Assembly: GCA_038373885.1 (NCBI GenBank)
Contig: JAWZYV010012396.1
Coordinates: 1,240,001 to 1,304,000 of the forward strand
From: Cheiracanthium punctorium
Taxonomy: Eukaryota > Arthropoda > Arachnida > Araneae > Cheiracanthiidae
Direction of reading: 5' to 3'
DNA length: 64,000 bases
A model generated the notes under the pieces. The model searched no databases and had not been told where the DNA came from. It saw nothing but the letters and a program-made list of their open reading frames with translations. The translations under genes and the position numbers were made by a program. Positions 12,186-22,560 of the stretch are shown piece after piece. The first letter of the stretch is position 1. Each line of letters begins with the position of its first letter.

Positions 12186-13329
12186 TCTATATAAATAAAA
12201 TTAGACTTTTGTCTGTACATTTCTTGGAATTCAAAAATTTTGCGATTTCTATCCGTTTCAAGCACCCGGGAATCCGATGCGACCCTCAAAAAAAAGTTTG
12301 TCTGTCTGTCGTTCTGTCATTCTGTCCGTGACGCTTTTTTTATTTAAGCATCACGTAAAGACGACTGAAGCGAATGATATGAAATTGGGTGTCATGATAG
12401 GTGGTCACTCAACTTAAAACACAGGCGTCGAATTTTTAAAAAATCTTGATTAGATTTTTAGATTTTGCGAAAATCGTTTCAAACTGCGTAAATTTGTGTT
12501 CGCACATCGCGTAATAACTGCAATGGTGAAAAAATGATATTTGGTGAAATGATAGGTGGTCACTCATCTTAAACTATAAGCATCAAATTAAAAAAAAATC
12601 GATCAGATTTCGAGATTTTGCGAAAATCGTTTAAAACTGAGTGAATCTTTGTTCCCGCATTACGTAATAACGACTAAAGCGAATGATATGAAATGTGGTC
12701 TCATGATAGATGGTTGCTCAGCATGAACTATAGGTGTCCAATTTTTTAAACATTTTTATTAGATTTTGAGATTTTGTGAAAATTCTCTCAAAATACGTTT
12801 ATATTTCTTCAAACATCACGTAATAATGACTAATACGAATGATACGAAATTGAGTGATATGATAGGTAGTTGCTAATCTTAATTTATAGGCGTTGAATTT
12901 TTAAAATATTTGGTTGAGATTTTGCGAAAATCGTTTTAAAATGCTGAAATTTTGTTCCAGCATCACGAAATAAAGACTGCAGGGAATGAAACGAAATTTG
13001 GTGATATGATAGGTTGTCACTCAACTTAAATTCTAGGCTTCAAATTTTTCAAAAATGTTGATTAGATTTTGAGATTTTTCGAAAATTATTTCAATATGTG
13101 TATATATTCGTTCGCGCATCAGATAATTACGACTAAAGCGAATGAAATTATATTACTTACTTACTCTCTAACCTGTAATATTTTCACAATGCATAAAAAT
13201 TATAATTCCGCTTTCTTTACTTTGGCAACATACTACATCCATTCTGTATACTCCTACAATGCTGACGAAAGTTCTTGCTTTTTGGAAATTTGCATTCACT
13301 GACCCGTCAAGGACGGATACTTCAGCTAG
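12186..13329 (+). mobile_element. Non-autonomous Helitron
   Basis: The 5' end is TCTATATAAATAAAATTAGA, directly after an A. The 3' end is CTAG followed by T, preceded by 9 nt and a 5-bp hairpin (CCGTC AAG GACGG, 13304-13316). This is the canonical Helitron arrangement: TC start, subterminal hairpin, CTRR end, insertion between A and T. The outer 5' part has GTCTGTCTGTCGTTCTGTC, then a tandem array, as in minisatellite-bearing short Helitrons of arthropods. No Rep/helicase coding is present. A neighbouring repeat copy at 13595/13596 preserves the uninterrupted target sequence. Confidence 0.85.
12350..13150 (+). repeat. ~155-bp tandem array inside the Helitron
   Basis: Diverged units recur with starts near 12350, 12507, 12660, 12820, 12965 and 13115. 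Each carries a CACGTAATAACGACTAAAGC-like word, then GAATGATATGAAATTGGGTG, GATAGGTGGTCACTCAACTT, and GATTTTGCGAAAATCGTTT. Units differ by many substitutions and small indels, so the array is old. The last unit is partial. Confidence 0.8.
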
Positions 13330-14084
13330 TATTTAAATAAAACTGTGGCCCTTTGCTAGCATGTTTTGCATCATAAACATATTTTAATAGCATTTTAAAA
13401 ACACAAAAAGTAATGAAAAAATGGGTTTTTTAGAAAGTGTCTAAAGGATCATTTTACCCTCAACCGAAGGGCAAAATGATCCTTCATTAGAAAATATTTT
13501 AAATTGCTTTGCTTTTTAAATCGGCAAAATAAAAGATAGGAGTATATGGCCCTTAGTGATCTCTTTAAGGGGGAAATTTGCATAAAAAACATAAATTAGA
13601 AATAAAACTTTCGCCATTTTCCACAATATTTTACACTATACTTTGCATTATAAACATATTTTAATAATATTTTAAAAACAAACTGACTAACGAAAAATGT
13701 ATAAATTTGAAAAAGTGTCAAAAAGATCATGTTTTTCTCACCAAAGGGCAAAATGATCCTTCATTTGAAAATAATTGCAAATTATTTTTTATCCGCAAAA
13801 TAAAAGAAGTAAAAGTAAATATGAATATACGTAATGAAATAAAATAGGCTTCACAATCAAATAGCATACACATTTTATTTTATAAAAATTTTAACATAAA
13901 GTGTCACAAGCAATAAAATTGAATATATCAACATTATAATTCTAAACGCAGAAATAAATTAAATAATGTAATATAGAGTCATGCATTTTGAGAACTTCTG
14001 AGGAGCTGCCATGACTTATGTTTTCCCATCGTCCATAAAATATTTCCAAGCCATTACAAATTTTCATTTAATAACCAAGTACGG

Positions 14085-14760
14085 TTTTTAACAGTTATTA
14101 CTTGATTTTTTTATTCTCCATTTACTCACATAATTATTTTTTTCAGTTCTAAAATACATTTTTTAGGACAGACACTACTACTAGATACAAAGTTTATCGA
14201 TTACTATCCCATGCCTGTAAACGTGCTTTCTATGGTGATACACTGATGTCGCAGGTAAATGAGTTTTACAGGCAAACCATTTTCTTGCATTTTGCTAGTG
14301 ATACAGAAACAAGGCGATATTCTTCACTGTTACTGAATAAGATAAAACAAGTAAGTTGTATATTCAAGAATAAAAATGATTCTCTAAATCAGTATTATAT
14401 TAAATGACTGATTTGCTTGCACTAAAATTGGGGACCATTAAAATATTCATTTAATATTCGAATAAGGTTTTTTAGCAGTTATTACTTATATTCAAATTTG
14501 TTTTATTTTATTTTGCGTACATAACTTATTTATTTATTTATTTATTTTATTTTATTTTATTATTTATTTATTTTGTGTGTGTGTGTGTGTGGGGAGATAC
14601 TGCTTACGTTTGTTGTACGATTACTATCCCATGTCTGCAATCGCATCTCATCGATTGCCTGTAAATGTGCTTTCAATGGTCATATGTTGATATTGCAGGT
14701 AAATGAGTTTTACAGGCAAGGTATTTTTTTATTTTGCCATTTAGTATATCCAGTGTAATT
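14085..14760. repeat. Diverged duplication with conserved inverted word
   Basis: 14198-14274 and 14618-14718 share CGATTACTATCCCATG, CCTGTAAA-GTGCTTTC-ATGGT, and GCAGGTAAATGAGTTTTACAGGCA; the second copy has a 24-bp insertion. Similarity starts further upstream (GTTTTTAACAGTTATTACTT-like words near 14093 and 14468). Both copies keep an inverted pair TGCCTGTAAA / TTTACAGGCA. Copy 1 is open in one frame (about 14172-14405) and its right edge resembles a splice donor (AAACAAGTAAGT), so an exon origin is possible, but the peptide is not recognised. Confidence 0.55.
14524..14592. repeat. (TTTA)n then (GT)n microsatellites
   Basis: TTTA/TTTTA repeats run directly into a GT dinucleotide run within the spacer of the duplication. 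Confidence 0.85.
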
Positions 14761-15164
14761 GTTGCTTGCTTATCACATATATGGGCGAAAATCATGATTT
14801 AGTAAGCTCAGCATAATAATCATACGTTGGTTTATGTGTTCTCTTTAGCCCACTCGATGGTCATATTTATCTATGGAAGATAAAAGTAATTTACTGGTTT
14901 TACGTGTCTTTAATGGTAATATAAGCTTGGTTCTCAATAGTTTATATTTTCTAAATCCTTATATTTTGATTTTTAAATTAATTATATATTCTTGTTTCAG
15001 GTAATTATCAGTTAATCAGGTAGTAAAATTAAATTAAACATTAATTACAATATTCCAAGACTATTAAATTAATTACTTAAACACTTTCCATTTATTTGTA
15101 TATTATAATTACAGTTAAAATTAATAATTTCAAACATTCTTATTTAGATAATAAGCAAAATATT

Positions 15165-15345
15165 TGTAATATTTTTGTTGTTGTTGTTTTCAATATTATT
15201 GTTATTTTTGTTAATATGATTGTTATTGTTTCTGTTATCGTTTCTATTAATGGTGTTGTCAATAATGTTGTTAATGTTTGTCATTGTTAGTGTTATTAGT
15301 AATATGATTGTTACAGTTATTATTTTGTTTGTGTTGTAAATATCT
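15165..15345. repeat. Cryptic GTT/ATT triplet-rich tract
   Basis: About 180 bp in which GTT, ATT and TTT triplets dominate one frame without a fixed unit. The open frame 15096-15290 translates to a Val/Ile/Asn-rich string, which follows from the simple sequence and is not evidence of a gene. Confidence 0.6.
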
Positions 15346-15349
15346 TTTC

Positions 15350-16640
15350 AAAAACATGTTTATTTTTGATTTTATGGTTTTGATACTTTTACTTTTTGAA
15401 TATACGTAAAATTAAAATTATATAAAGATTATTACATAATTTTTTATGTGAAAAAATATATTCAATTGTCATAATAAAAATGACTTATGCATCACGTTTA
15501 CTACATACATTTATCAAGTACTTTTATACGTTCATGTTAATATCGTATTATTTACTTTTTTTAATATAAATATCACATATTCTGTACCTTTCGGTATAAA
15601 TAAATATTCCCTTTTTCCCGAAGCCAAATATTTCACAAGCTAATCAATTTCACAAGCTAAATGTATCAAGTAAAAATACTTGAACTGATTAAAAATAGAT
15701 AAAAAATATTAATACTCTTTATACTATGTTTTGTGCAATAAGGAATATTTAAAGTTTTTCTGCTTTTGAAGAAAAAAATAATATACATAATTAATAAATA
15801 TTAATCCTATTTTACTTTCCCTTAGAAAGATCTGAGCATCAGGTAGATTCACGCTTAGAACATTTGAAGGGTTTAGTTTAAAACTCACATTCTCCACTTA
15901 GAAAGTTAGTTCTTAGAAAAACGAAAAGAAAAAAAAAGAAAAAAAAAGTACCAACATATATGATACAATTACACAATTGCTGGCGTGATATATTTTTCGC
16001 CATAATAACCACTCGATTACAGTCCTAAAGCTGTAATAATTCTGTTATAGCTATAGTTAAATTTAGATATGGAAAATGTGAGTTTTGCAAAATTGGAGAA
16101 TGCGAGGTTTGCATCTACACCCTTCGTTTAGTGAAGAGTTGAAAAACTTTTAAACATTTCACAGTGTCATAGACAGATGAACAGCAAAATATTGTCCTGT
16201 TTACATTGTGAGTAACATTACTCTATTTATATGTCTATTTATATTACATTTATATGTCGTAAATTATACTTGTGCAAATTATCATATGAAGACCATTATT
16301 TTGACTTTTTATACTATAAATGCGAAAAAGAAATTTATGCACAATTAAATTAGAAACTTCTCACTAATATGACTAAAGAATTTACAGTCAAGAGGCAATT
16401 TAACTTAACTGAATTATAACTTTTTTTTACCTTACATTTTTAAAATAATATGTACGCAAAAGTTTTGATTCTCAACAAACATTATAAATTCATCATAAAG
16501 CTCAGTTAGTTAGCAAAAGAACTTTTATGTGTCAAACACTTGTTGATTTACAAAAACAGTTTTCATAAAGGTATTGTGCCCACTGATCATCTTATATAAC
16601 AAAAAATAACTTTAATGAACACCCCCTCGGATAAGAAAAT
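15350..16640. other. AT-rich non-coding stretch
   Basis: No gene or bounded repeat seen. A purine-rich AAAAAGAAAAAAAAAG tract lies at about 15920-15950. Confidence 0.5.
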
Positions 16641-17390
16641 ATGTACAACGTTAAGACAAAATTCTCGACAAGAAGTGGCACAAACACAAGTCCACTGTTA
16701 GAAAACGGCGCGTCCTGTCTCTAAACACGCGTCTGGAAACTATCTGATTAATCATACAGGCGGCATCCTGAGCGATATCAATGACGTCACACACCTAATG
16801 AGACATTCTTGCTTTTCGATATCCCCGGCTCTTTAATTGGATGACTACAACCCAGCATTGCAATTAAAGCCTCTCCCCCCGTCCCCTTCCTCCCCAGCAT
16901 TTTAACCCATCTTCGACATTTGGCGAAGGGCGGAATGGAAGGCAAAACGTTTTTCCAGCAACCCTAGGACGTGGTCTCTGCTCTCATTAGAAAAGCGGTA
17001 TGTGGCAAATGGCGTTCAGCAGAGCCTATTATAACCATCAGAAGCGGCGTGAAGAACCGATCTCTGTTGATTCCCCCTCTTCGATGTGATGCTCCTTAAT
17101 GCCCCCTCCAACATTTCATCACCCCCGAGCTCCGCAAACCCCCCATTACCGACACAGAGCGCGATTTCGGGCTTCTGACTCTTTTCCGAGCTCTCTCTTG
17201 CTGCTAAGGCTTTATCTAAATTAACATCAGCGGTTAGAATGTTGCTTTGCCTGTCCTTCCCTCCCCCCCTAACCCCCACCCCGTCTTCCAGCTCTAAATG
17301 GGAAAATGGGGAAAGGGGGGGATCACAAATGGGAGGGTGGCAATTTAGTTGCCACTGATTTCCAAGCGGCCGGGGGCGCATTTTATTTTT
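16640..17390. other. GC-richer non-coding island
   Basis: The composition changes sharply from its AT-rich flanks. It carries CpGs, the palindromes TGATTAATCA (16745-16754) and TGACGTCA (16782-16789), and several TAATTA/CTTTAATT homeodomain-type words. The minus-strand frame 17016-17381 (121 aa) is Pro/Gly/Ser-rich with no motif and probably reflects base composition. Best reading: a candidate cis-regulatory or otherwise conserved non-coding block; promoter or UTR of an unseen gene is an alternative. Confidence 0.35.
16782..16789. promoter_or_regulatory. CRE-type palindrome TGACGTCA
   Basis: A perfect TGACGTCA octamer, the consensus for CREB/ATF-family bZIP dimers, inside the GC-richer island and 28 bp after a TGATTAATCA palindrome. 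One octamer can occur by chance; the surrounding island is what makes it worth noting. Confidence 0.3.
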
Positions 17391-18099
17391 GATTTATTTG
17401 AATTTTTTTTTTCTTCTTCTTCTTCAACAAAAATCTAATTTTGTGACCTGCTGCTCGTGATTAACTTAGATTAAGAAAACACCTAAACTGTTAAGTTAAT
17501 TAATTATTTTACAGTTTGGCAAACCATTTTACCTTAAAGTGCCGCCCGGAAAATTTTCAACGAGGGAACTATCCGATGCAATATTGGTAGGTTTATCGTT
17601 TTTAAATTAGGGAAGGTTTGCCCGTTTTCTAAATTATAGCCGCGGTAGATGGAGTCCCGATGTGAGCGATTTTACAGCCTTAATATGCGTTTGATAGACT
17701 AAAATATTAAATGACCTTCGGAAATTACTCGAATGTTCCCTTCTAAAATGGATCTGTAATTAATCACTGGCTATTAAGGCCGTACTTTTTATATGAGGAA
17801 ACTGCTGAATTTTAATGGCTTGCAGAAACAAATTGCTGAAGGAATATTGGGTTCGAGATCAATTATTTAGCTGTGGTGTAATTGTAAAAGTTTCATTGCA
17901 ATAAACTGTGTTGTAATCAAGCTGAGTGGAGGTTTGAAAAGTAATCTAAATTTTTCTTTTACTTTTGATAGTATATTATATACATGAGTCGATACATTTT
18001 TACTCACGTTTATAAATTTAAAATAACGAAAACTCAAATAGTAAATAAAAAATCACTTCTTCAAACAAGTTATATATATTAGAGTACTTTTAATTAATC
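17391..18099. other. Non-coding stretch
   Basis: No gene seen. About 17540-17900 is moderately less AT-rich (TTAATTAATCACTGGC, GTTTGATAGACT) and could extend the upstream constrained block. Confidence 0.4.
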
Positions 18100-18173
18100 A
18101 TTGAAAAATAGTATAAAAATAATTTACGTATGTGCAGCTAAATACGTAAATTATTTTCATATTATTTTTCAAT
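18100..18173. repeat. 32-bp-arm hairpin
   Basis: Arms 18100-18131 and 18142-18173 pair with two mismatches around a 10-nt loop (GTGCAGCTAA); each inner arm ends in TTTACGTAT or its complement. It lies 45 bp outside the left end of the Tc1-like element. No target duplication is evident, so it may be a tiny hairpin MITE or a foldback remnant. Confidence 0.8.
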
Positions 18174-18218
18174 GTATTGAATCTGTTTTGAATTATATTT
18201 TAACTTAACAACTCACTA

Positions 18219-19597
18219 AGTGCACACTATAACAAAAAAACAAAAAAAATTGACGCCCCACGAAGGATTCGCTCGATTGTAATGAAATTTCGCATGCAAA
18301 GACATTCAAATCGAACATGCAAATGATTAAAATCTTAAGAACTTTGAAAGAATAGCGGAAGTGCCTGCGCATTGGAACTGCGCATTCAGCAGGTACATAT
18401 AGGGAGCGATTCAAGTCTCTGTAACAGTAACTCGCCGAAAGATTCGTGCGCATTACGAGCAGATGCCGGATAGTGAAAGAGGCCGTGCGATCGGACAGAA
18501 AGAGGCTGGTTGGACGAATCGAAGAATCGCTGCGTCGAAGCGATGCAGCTATTAGACGATTCTGGCAAGAGTGGGTCAACAACGGTAGATATCAGCGTCG
18601 AAATGATAGCAGTTGACGGAGGGCCACAACAGAACGGAGGGACAGAGCGATTGTCAGAGCAGCTGTCACAACACCGGATTCGTCGCTATCAACTATCCAC
18701 CGTGTGACCCGCACACGTGTATCCTACATGATCCTCCACAGACGGTTGAGAGAGCGAAATTTACATTCGCGCCGACCGTTACGCCGGTCGCCTCTCATGC
18801 CTGTACACCGTCAAGTCCGATTACTGTGGTGCCGGGCTCGAAAAACGTGGAACTGCGCTTACTGGGCACGTATAGTCTTTTGTGACGATTCCTGTTTCCA
18901 AATGTGTCCTGATGACAACCGCAGACATGTCTGGAGACGTCCAGGGCAGAAGGGGGATCCTGCCCTGACTATCGTACGCCACACAGGCCCACAACCAGGT
19001 GTTAGGGTCTGGGGTGCCATCTCTTTTAATAGCCAGACCCCTTTAATAGTCATTTCTGGCACATTGACAACACAGAGGTACGTTGAGGACATCCTACGAC
19101 CGGTTATATTACCTTTCCTTTTCGACATCCTGGACTTAATTTTCAACACGATAATGCCCGGCCGCATTCGGCACGTGTTGCTATGAATTGTCTTCAAGCT
19201 TTCCCTGTACTTCCTTGGCCAGCTAGTTCGCCTGATCTCTCTCCCATAGAGCACATTTGGGACGTTATGGGAAGGCGATTGCAACCATCTCAAAATGCTG
19301 CCAATTTAGGCCAACAGTTGGAGACAATTTGTCTAGAAATTCCACAGGACACCTTCCGGGAACTTTATCAGTCTGTGCCACACCGGGTGACAGTTTGCAT
19401 CGAGGCTAGAGGTGGACCAACGCCTTATTGACTTCCTCCCTTTGTAATGGTCAAACTCTACAATAAATCATGCAATTGTTCGAAAATTTTAATCGTTTGT
19501 TTTTTTATGGATGCTCTTTACATCCACCAATTTTTATCGCAATCGGACAATTCCTTCTTGGTGCGTCTTTTTTCTTTTTTTTTCTTATAGAGTGAAT
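18219..19597 (+). mobile_element. Tc1-like element with decayed transposase
   Basis: TA dinucleotides at 18217-18218 and 19598-19599 flank long imperfect inverted ends of about 85 bp. Shared words are CACTATAA-type start, A-rich run, GACGCCCCACGAAGGA against GACGCACCAAGAAGGA, and CGATTGTAATGAAATT against CGATTGCGATAAAAATT. A single transposase gene fills the 1379-bp interior. Structure, TA target and coding content fit the Tc1 group. The exact outer bases are uncertain by a few nucleotides because of the A-rich run. Confidence 0.9.
18463..19431 (+). pseudogene. Tc1-like transposase, disrupted
   Basis: The chosen start is ATG at 18463, which begins an N-terminal helix-turn-helix segment (EAGWTNRRIAAS, then LRRSDAAIRRFWQEWV). 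Between those two pieces the frame breaks in a way that fits an 8-bp deletion between GCTGCGTC-type direct repeats. A TGA at 18614-18616 replaces a likely CGA. The DDE domain follows: first acidic residue in FCDDSCFQM (18884-18886), second in FQHDNARPH (GAT 19150-19152), third E in SPDLSPIEHIW (GAG 19249-19251), with 32 residues between the last two by my count. A +1 shift just before 19141 separates the first from the others. The C-terminus ends EARGGPTPY at a stop. It would cut and paste its own element into TA sites, but this copy cannot encode an active enzyme. Confidence 0.9.
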
Positions 19598-19599
19598 TA

Positions 19600-20823
19600 C
19601 TTGCTAGCAAAATGTATGTGTGTGTGATATCAGATTTTAATTTAATCCCAATCTTAAACCAATCCTAAATATACATTATGATTTAATACTACTCTTTTTT
19701 TTTTAATAGAGCACTTCAGTTTGAAAAAATACCGATTTCTACAACTTCTGTTCTTCTAGGAAATTTTTAAGGTATTCTGACTATCAAAGATGTAAACATG
19801 AAGTTTTATGAAGCAGAAAAGAATACATAAGTCTAATGCGCATTACAGAGAGCGAAAATAAATCAAATTGCTGTTAAACTTTCGTGTTGTTTAGAGTGAG
19901 ATTGATAGTTTCCTTTACCAACGACAGTTTTCGAGCTAAAGTTATGCCATCTAATTTTCAAGTTTAATAGTCAAATGACGATTTACTCAGCATTTATGCA
20001 TACAACTCACATCAAACATTTGATGAAAACTCACTATATTTTTATATAAATTATTCCCTTTAAGACATTTAAAATTCACAAACCACTGAAGAAACAAGTA
20101 AAACAGAGTACTAAAATATTTTAAAAAAAACATTTTATTTTTCCTTTTTCACAACCACAGAGAGATTAAATTAACTTCAAAAGGTTGCTTTAAGCATAAT
20201 AATTTTAACTAGCTTCAATTTAATTTTTTAAAATTATAAATGCACATATGAAACGAATCAATATATTGAACGTAAAATATAGAAGATCTATTAAAGTTTC
20301 AAATCATGAGAAGGAATCATTAGTAGACAACTCCACGTAACTCCTATACAGATTCTGAAAAATTCATAATTAAGTGCATTTTAAATGAAAAATTTTAAAA
20401 TTATAATATGTTTACGTATCATAAGTGGGGGACGGCGGGGTAAAATAAAACAAAATTCAATATTTCTTTTTCCTGTCACAAATTTACGAGTACAAATATA
20501 AAATTATGTGTACTTTTAACCTACTGTTTTCTCCCTCTAAATGAATTCTTATGAGTTTGGAAATAGCATTTTTATATTTGAAAGGTAACAAAAAGTAAAT
20601 GTCTGCCAGTACTTCGTTGTATCCCATATACTGGGGTACAATAAAACACTTAACACTGCAGAAACACTCAATAATAAGAGTCAAAATTTAAATTTCAGTA
20701 TTTATGTTTTATTTACATTCATAATAAATATTAGTGAGACATAAATATGAAATTGAAATTAAAAAAACAAATTTATTTAAACTGTTATAGCTTAAGATGA
20801 AAACACAATACTTTTGTTAAAGG
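19600..20823. other. AT-rich non-coding stretch
   Basis: No bounded element seen. The minus-strand frame 20484-20684 (66 aa, with PQYMGYNEVLADIYFLLPFKYKN) looks somewhat protein-like and lies downstream on the same strand as the remnant at 20824-21249, so it could be a further piece of that decayed gene. I cannot show this. Confidence 0.4.
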
Positions 20824-21249
20824 TTAGCCAATAGCGTCTCTTTTAATATTAAATTTACTTAAATCAAATTCAAAAATTTGTATTTCGACTTTCCTTTCTG
20901 TACCATCTGAAGGAACAAGAGGTGGTAGTTTTGATACAATTTGAGTTTTTTCAAAAATACATGTTTCCGAAGAACGCACAAATCTAAAGCTTGGACGCAG
21001 TCGTTTGACGTACAGAACTTTGCATTCTGTTTGATTTAAGTTTATTATTTACCCAACAGAGTGCATTTCTTTGTGTTTAAACTCTTCTTCCTTGATTAAA
21101 ACATAATAATTTAGCGTGACACTACTTATGACATACATGTTATGTGAGGATAGCTCATAATCTGTACTGTGTAGATTGCTAGTTGAAAGACAATCTGGAT
21201 TGTCAACATCTTCAAAGTCTGAAGGAGGTGGGGTACGATTTAAAAACAA
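20824..21249 (-). pseudogene. Decayed coding remnant, unknown protein
   Basis: On the minus strand one frame runs from 21249 to a stop at 20824-20826 with a single internal TAA (about 21049-21051). The translation has protein-like composition: a DFEDVDNPDCLS segment, NYYVLIKEEEFKHKEM, then ECKVLYVKRLRPSFRF, a proline pair in SKLPPLVPSDGT, and an end segment EFDLSKFNIKR. The layout (a YVLV/KVLYVKRLR pair of beta strands, an LPPP-GGT hinge, an F-FDLS-YN tail) reminds me of C-termini of some arthropod transposon-derived proteins. That is memory-based and weak. No catalytic region is visible upstream. Confidence 0.4.
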
Positions 21250-22209
21250 TTTTTGTTAACTTTATGTGCTGTCCATCTAAATATTTAATCGTAATATCTT
21301 CATTTTAAATGAATGCATTCACGAGGGAGTAACGGGTTACAAAACAACGTATTTCATTGTACCCCGTCACAAGTATTTCGGGTATTGTACCTACAAGTAC
21401 TGTACTCCACATTGAAGCTACAAAATAAATAAATTTTTACTAATTACTAATATTTATTTTTTTAATTCTGCCTTTGGGAGTATGATGACAATAACATAGC
21501 GATCACAATATTTGAAAAATAAATAATTATACATATGAGAGCAAGGAGGTAAAAGAATATTACTTTTAGTCATGTAACTTACATAATCGTGAAAATCCAA
21601 TAACTGTCTTTCGCTCTTGTTGTTAAAATGCGATTGTCTCCAAATTACATCAGTAACTGGAACATGTATTTATATAATGCTTGTGTGAATTAAAAATTTC
21701 AATGGCAAATCATCTGGATTTTATATAGAATAATGTTTCATTGTACTCCGTGTTGCGTTGCACCCAATTCTTCCCCTGCAGTTAATCAAAATATCCGACA
21801 AACATGTATACCTGGGCAATGACTAACAGTATTATACATATGCAACCATCTATAGGGAACGTTGTACATGAATAAAAATTACAATATTGTAAAAATATAG
21901 TAAACTACTACCAAGTACTTTCTGGAAGTACGAAACAAAGAGTGAAAAAAAAAGCAGGAAACAAAAAATAATGAAAATTGTTTCAAAATCTGAAATCGAA
22001 AATAACAAGAACTCAACTATCATAAATCGTTAAAATCTTTTAAAAACAATAAAATATCGAGGAACGCAAATAGTATAATAATAATAATGCTAAATTATAC
22101 CCTATGTAGCAACCGATTTGGAGATAAAATATTCATCATTGGAATATATATCTTATATTCCAATATATATCTTATAAACATAATTAATCCATAAATATCT
22201 TATAAACAT
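21250..22209. other. AT-rich non-coding stretch
   Basis: No gene seen. About 21350-21420 and 21740-21780 repeat TTGTACCCCGT / TTGTACTCCGT words related to one near 20625 (minus strand), suggesting a decayed low-copy repeat. Confidence 0.4.
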
Positions 22210-22560
22210 TCATTTAAGCTATAGCTTAATTCAAACGAACGAAATTCGATCAGTCTGCGCGAATTTTTGTTTTCCGTTCTTGAAAGTGCACTTCTCCTTT
22301 AGGAGCGTTTTCCGATCACTGAGCGGAGCGAACGTTATCAGCATTTTAGTTATCAGGAAGTGGGACGTGGATTTCTCGGAAAAAAGAGTATTTAAAGAGC
22401 ATTTTTGCGTTAATACTGTGGGTTTCGATGTAAGAAGGTCGAAACCCATATTTTTTCCCTTGCACCCTTTCTTTCATCGTTTAATTTTTCTTTTTTTTTT
22501 TCGCTCCTTTGAATTAAGCGTGATCTCAACATTTTTTGTGAATAATATTTTCCGCTAATT
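22210..22560. other. Less AT-rich block with a perfect 10-bp hairpin
   Basis: Arms TGGGTTTCGA (22419-22428) and TCGAAACCCA (22439-22448) pair perfectly around a 10-nt loop. The surrounding block has several CpGs. Frames on both strands (22280-22558 plus, 22231-22449 minus) are open but have no motif, and the plus one is Phe-rich from T runs. Candidate structured or regulatory element. Confidence 0.35.

Larger units (their letters stand above)
12120..13830. repeat. Older ~280-bp tandem repeat hosting the Helitron
   Basis: The segment around 13361-13540 (TTTGCATCATAAACATATTTTAATAGC, then AAGGGCAAAATGATCCTT, then GGCAAAATAAAAGA) recurs at about 13640-13810 with moderate divergence. The left flank of the Helitron (GGCCCAAAAGGATCCCC...AACATAAA) and its right flank (AATAAAACTGTGGCCC) together correspond to 13549-13640. 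The Helitron therefore interrupts one repeat copy. The copy at 13444-13484 has a 12-bp inverted repeat (AAGGATCATTTT / AAAATGATCCTT). Confidence 0.7.

Noticed and set aside
15096..15290. Val/Ile/Asn-rich ORF
   Set aside because: Explained by cryptic GTT/ATT triplet repetition.
17016..17381. 121-aa minus-strand ORF, the longest clean frame outside transposons
   Set aside because: Pro/Gly/Ser-rich translation of a GC-richer island with no domain, no splice context and no conserved motif.
18205..19293. Minus-strand and alternative-frame ORFs of 60-144 aa across the Tc1 element
   Set aside because: They are shadows of the decayed plus-strand transposase and its terminal repeats.
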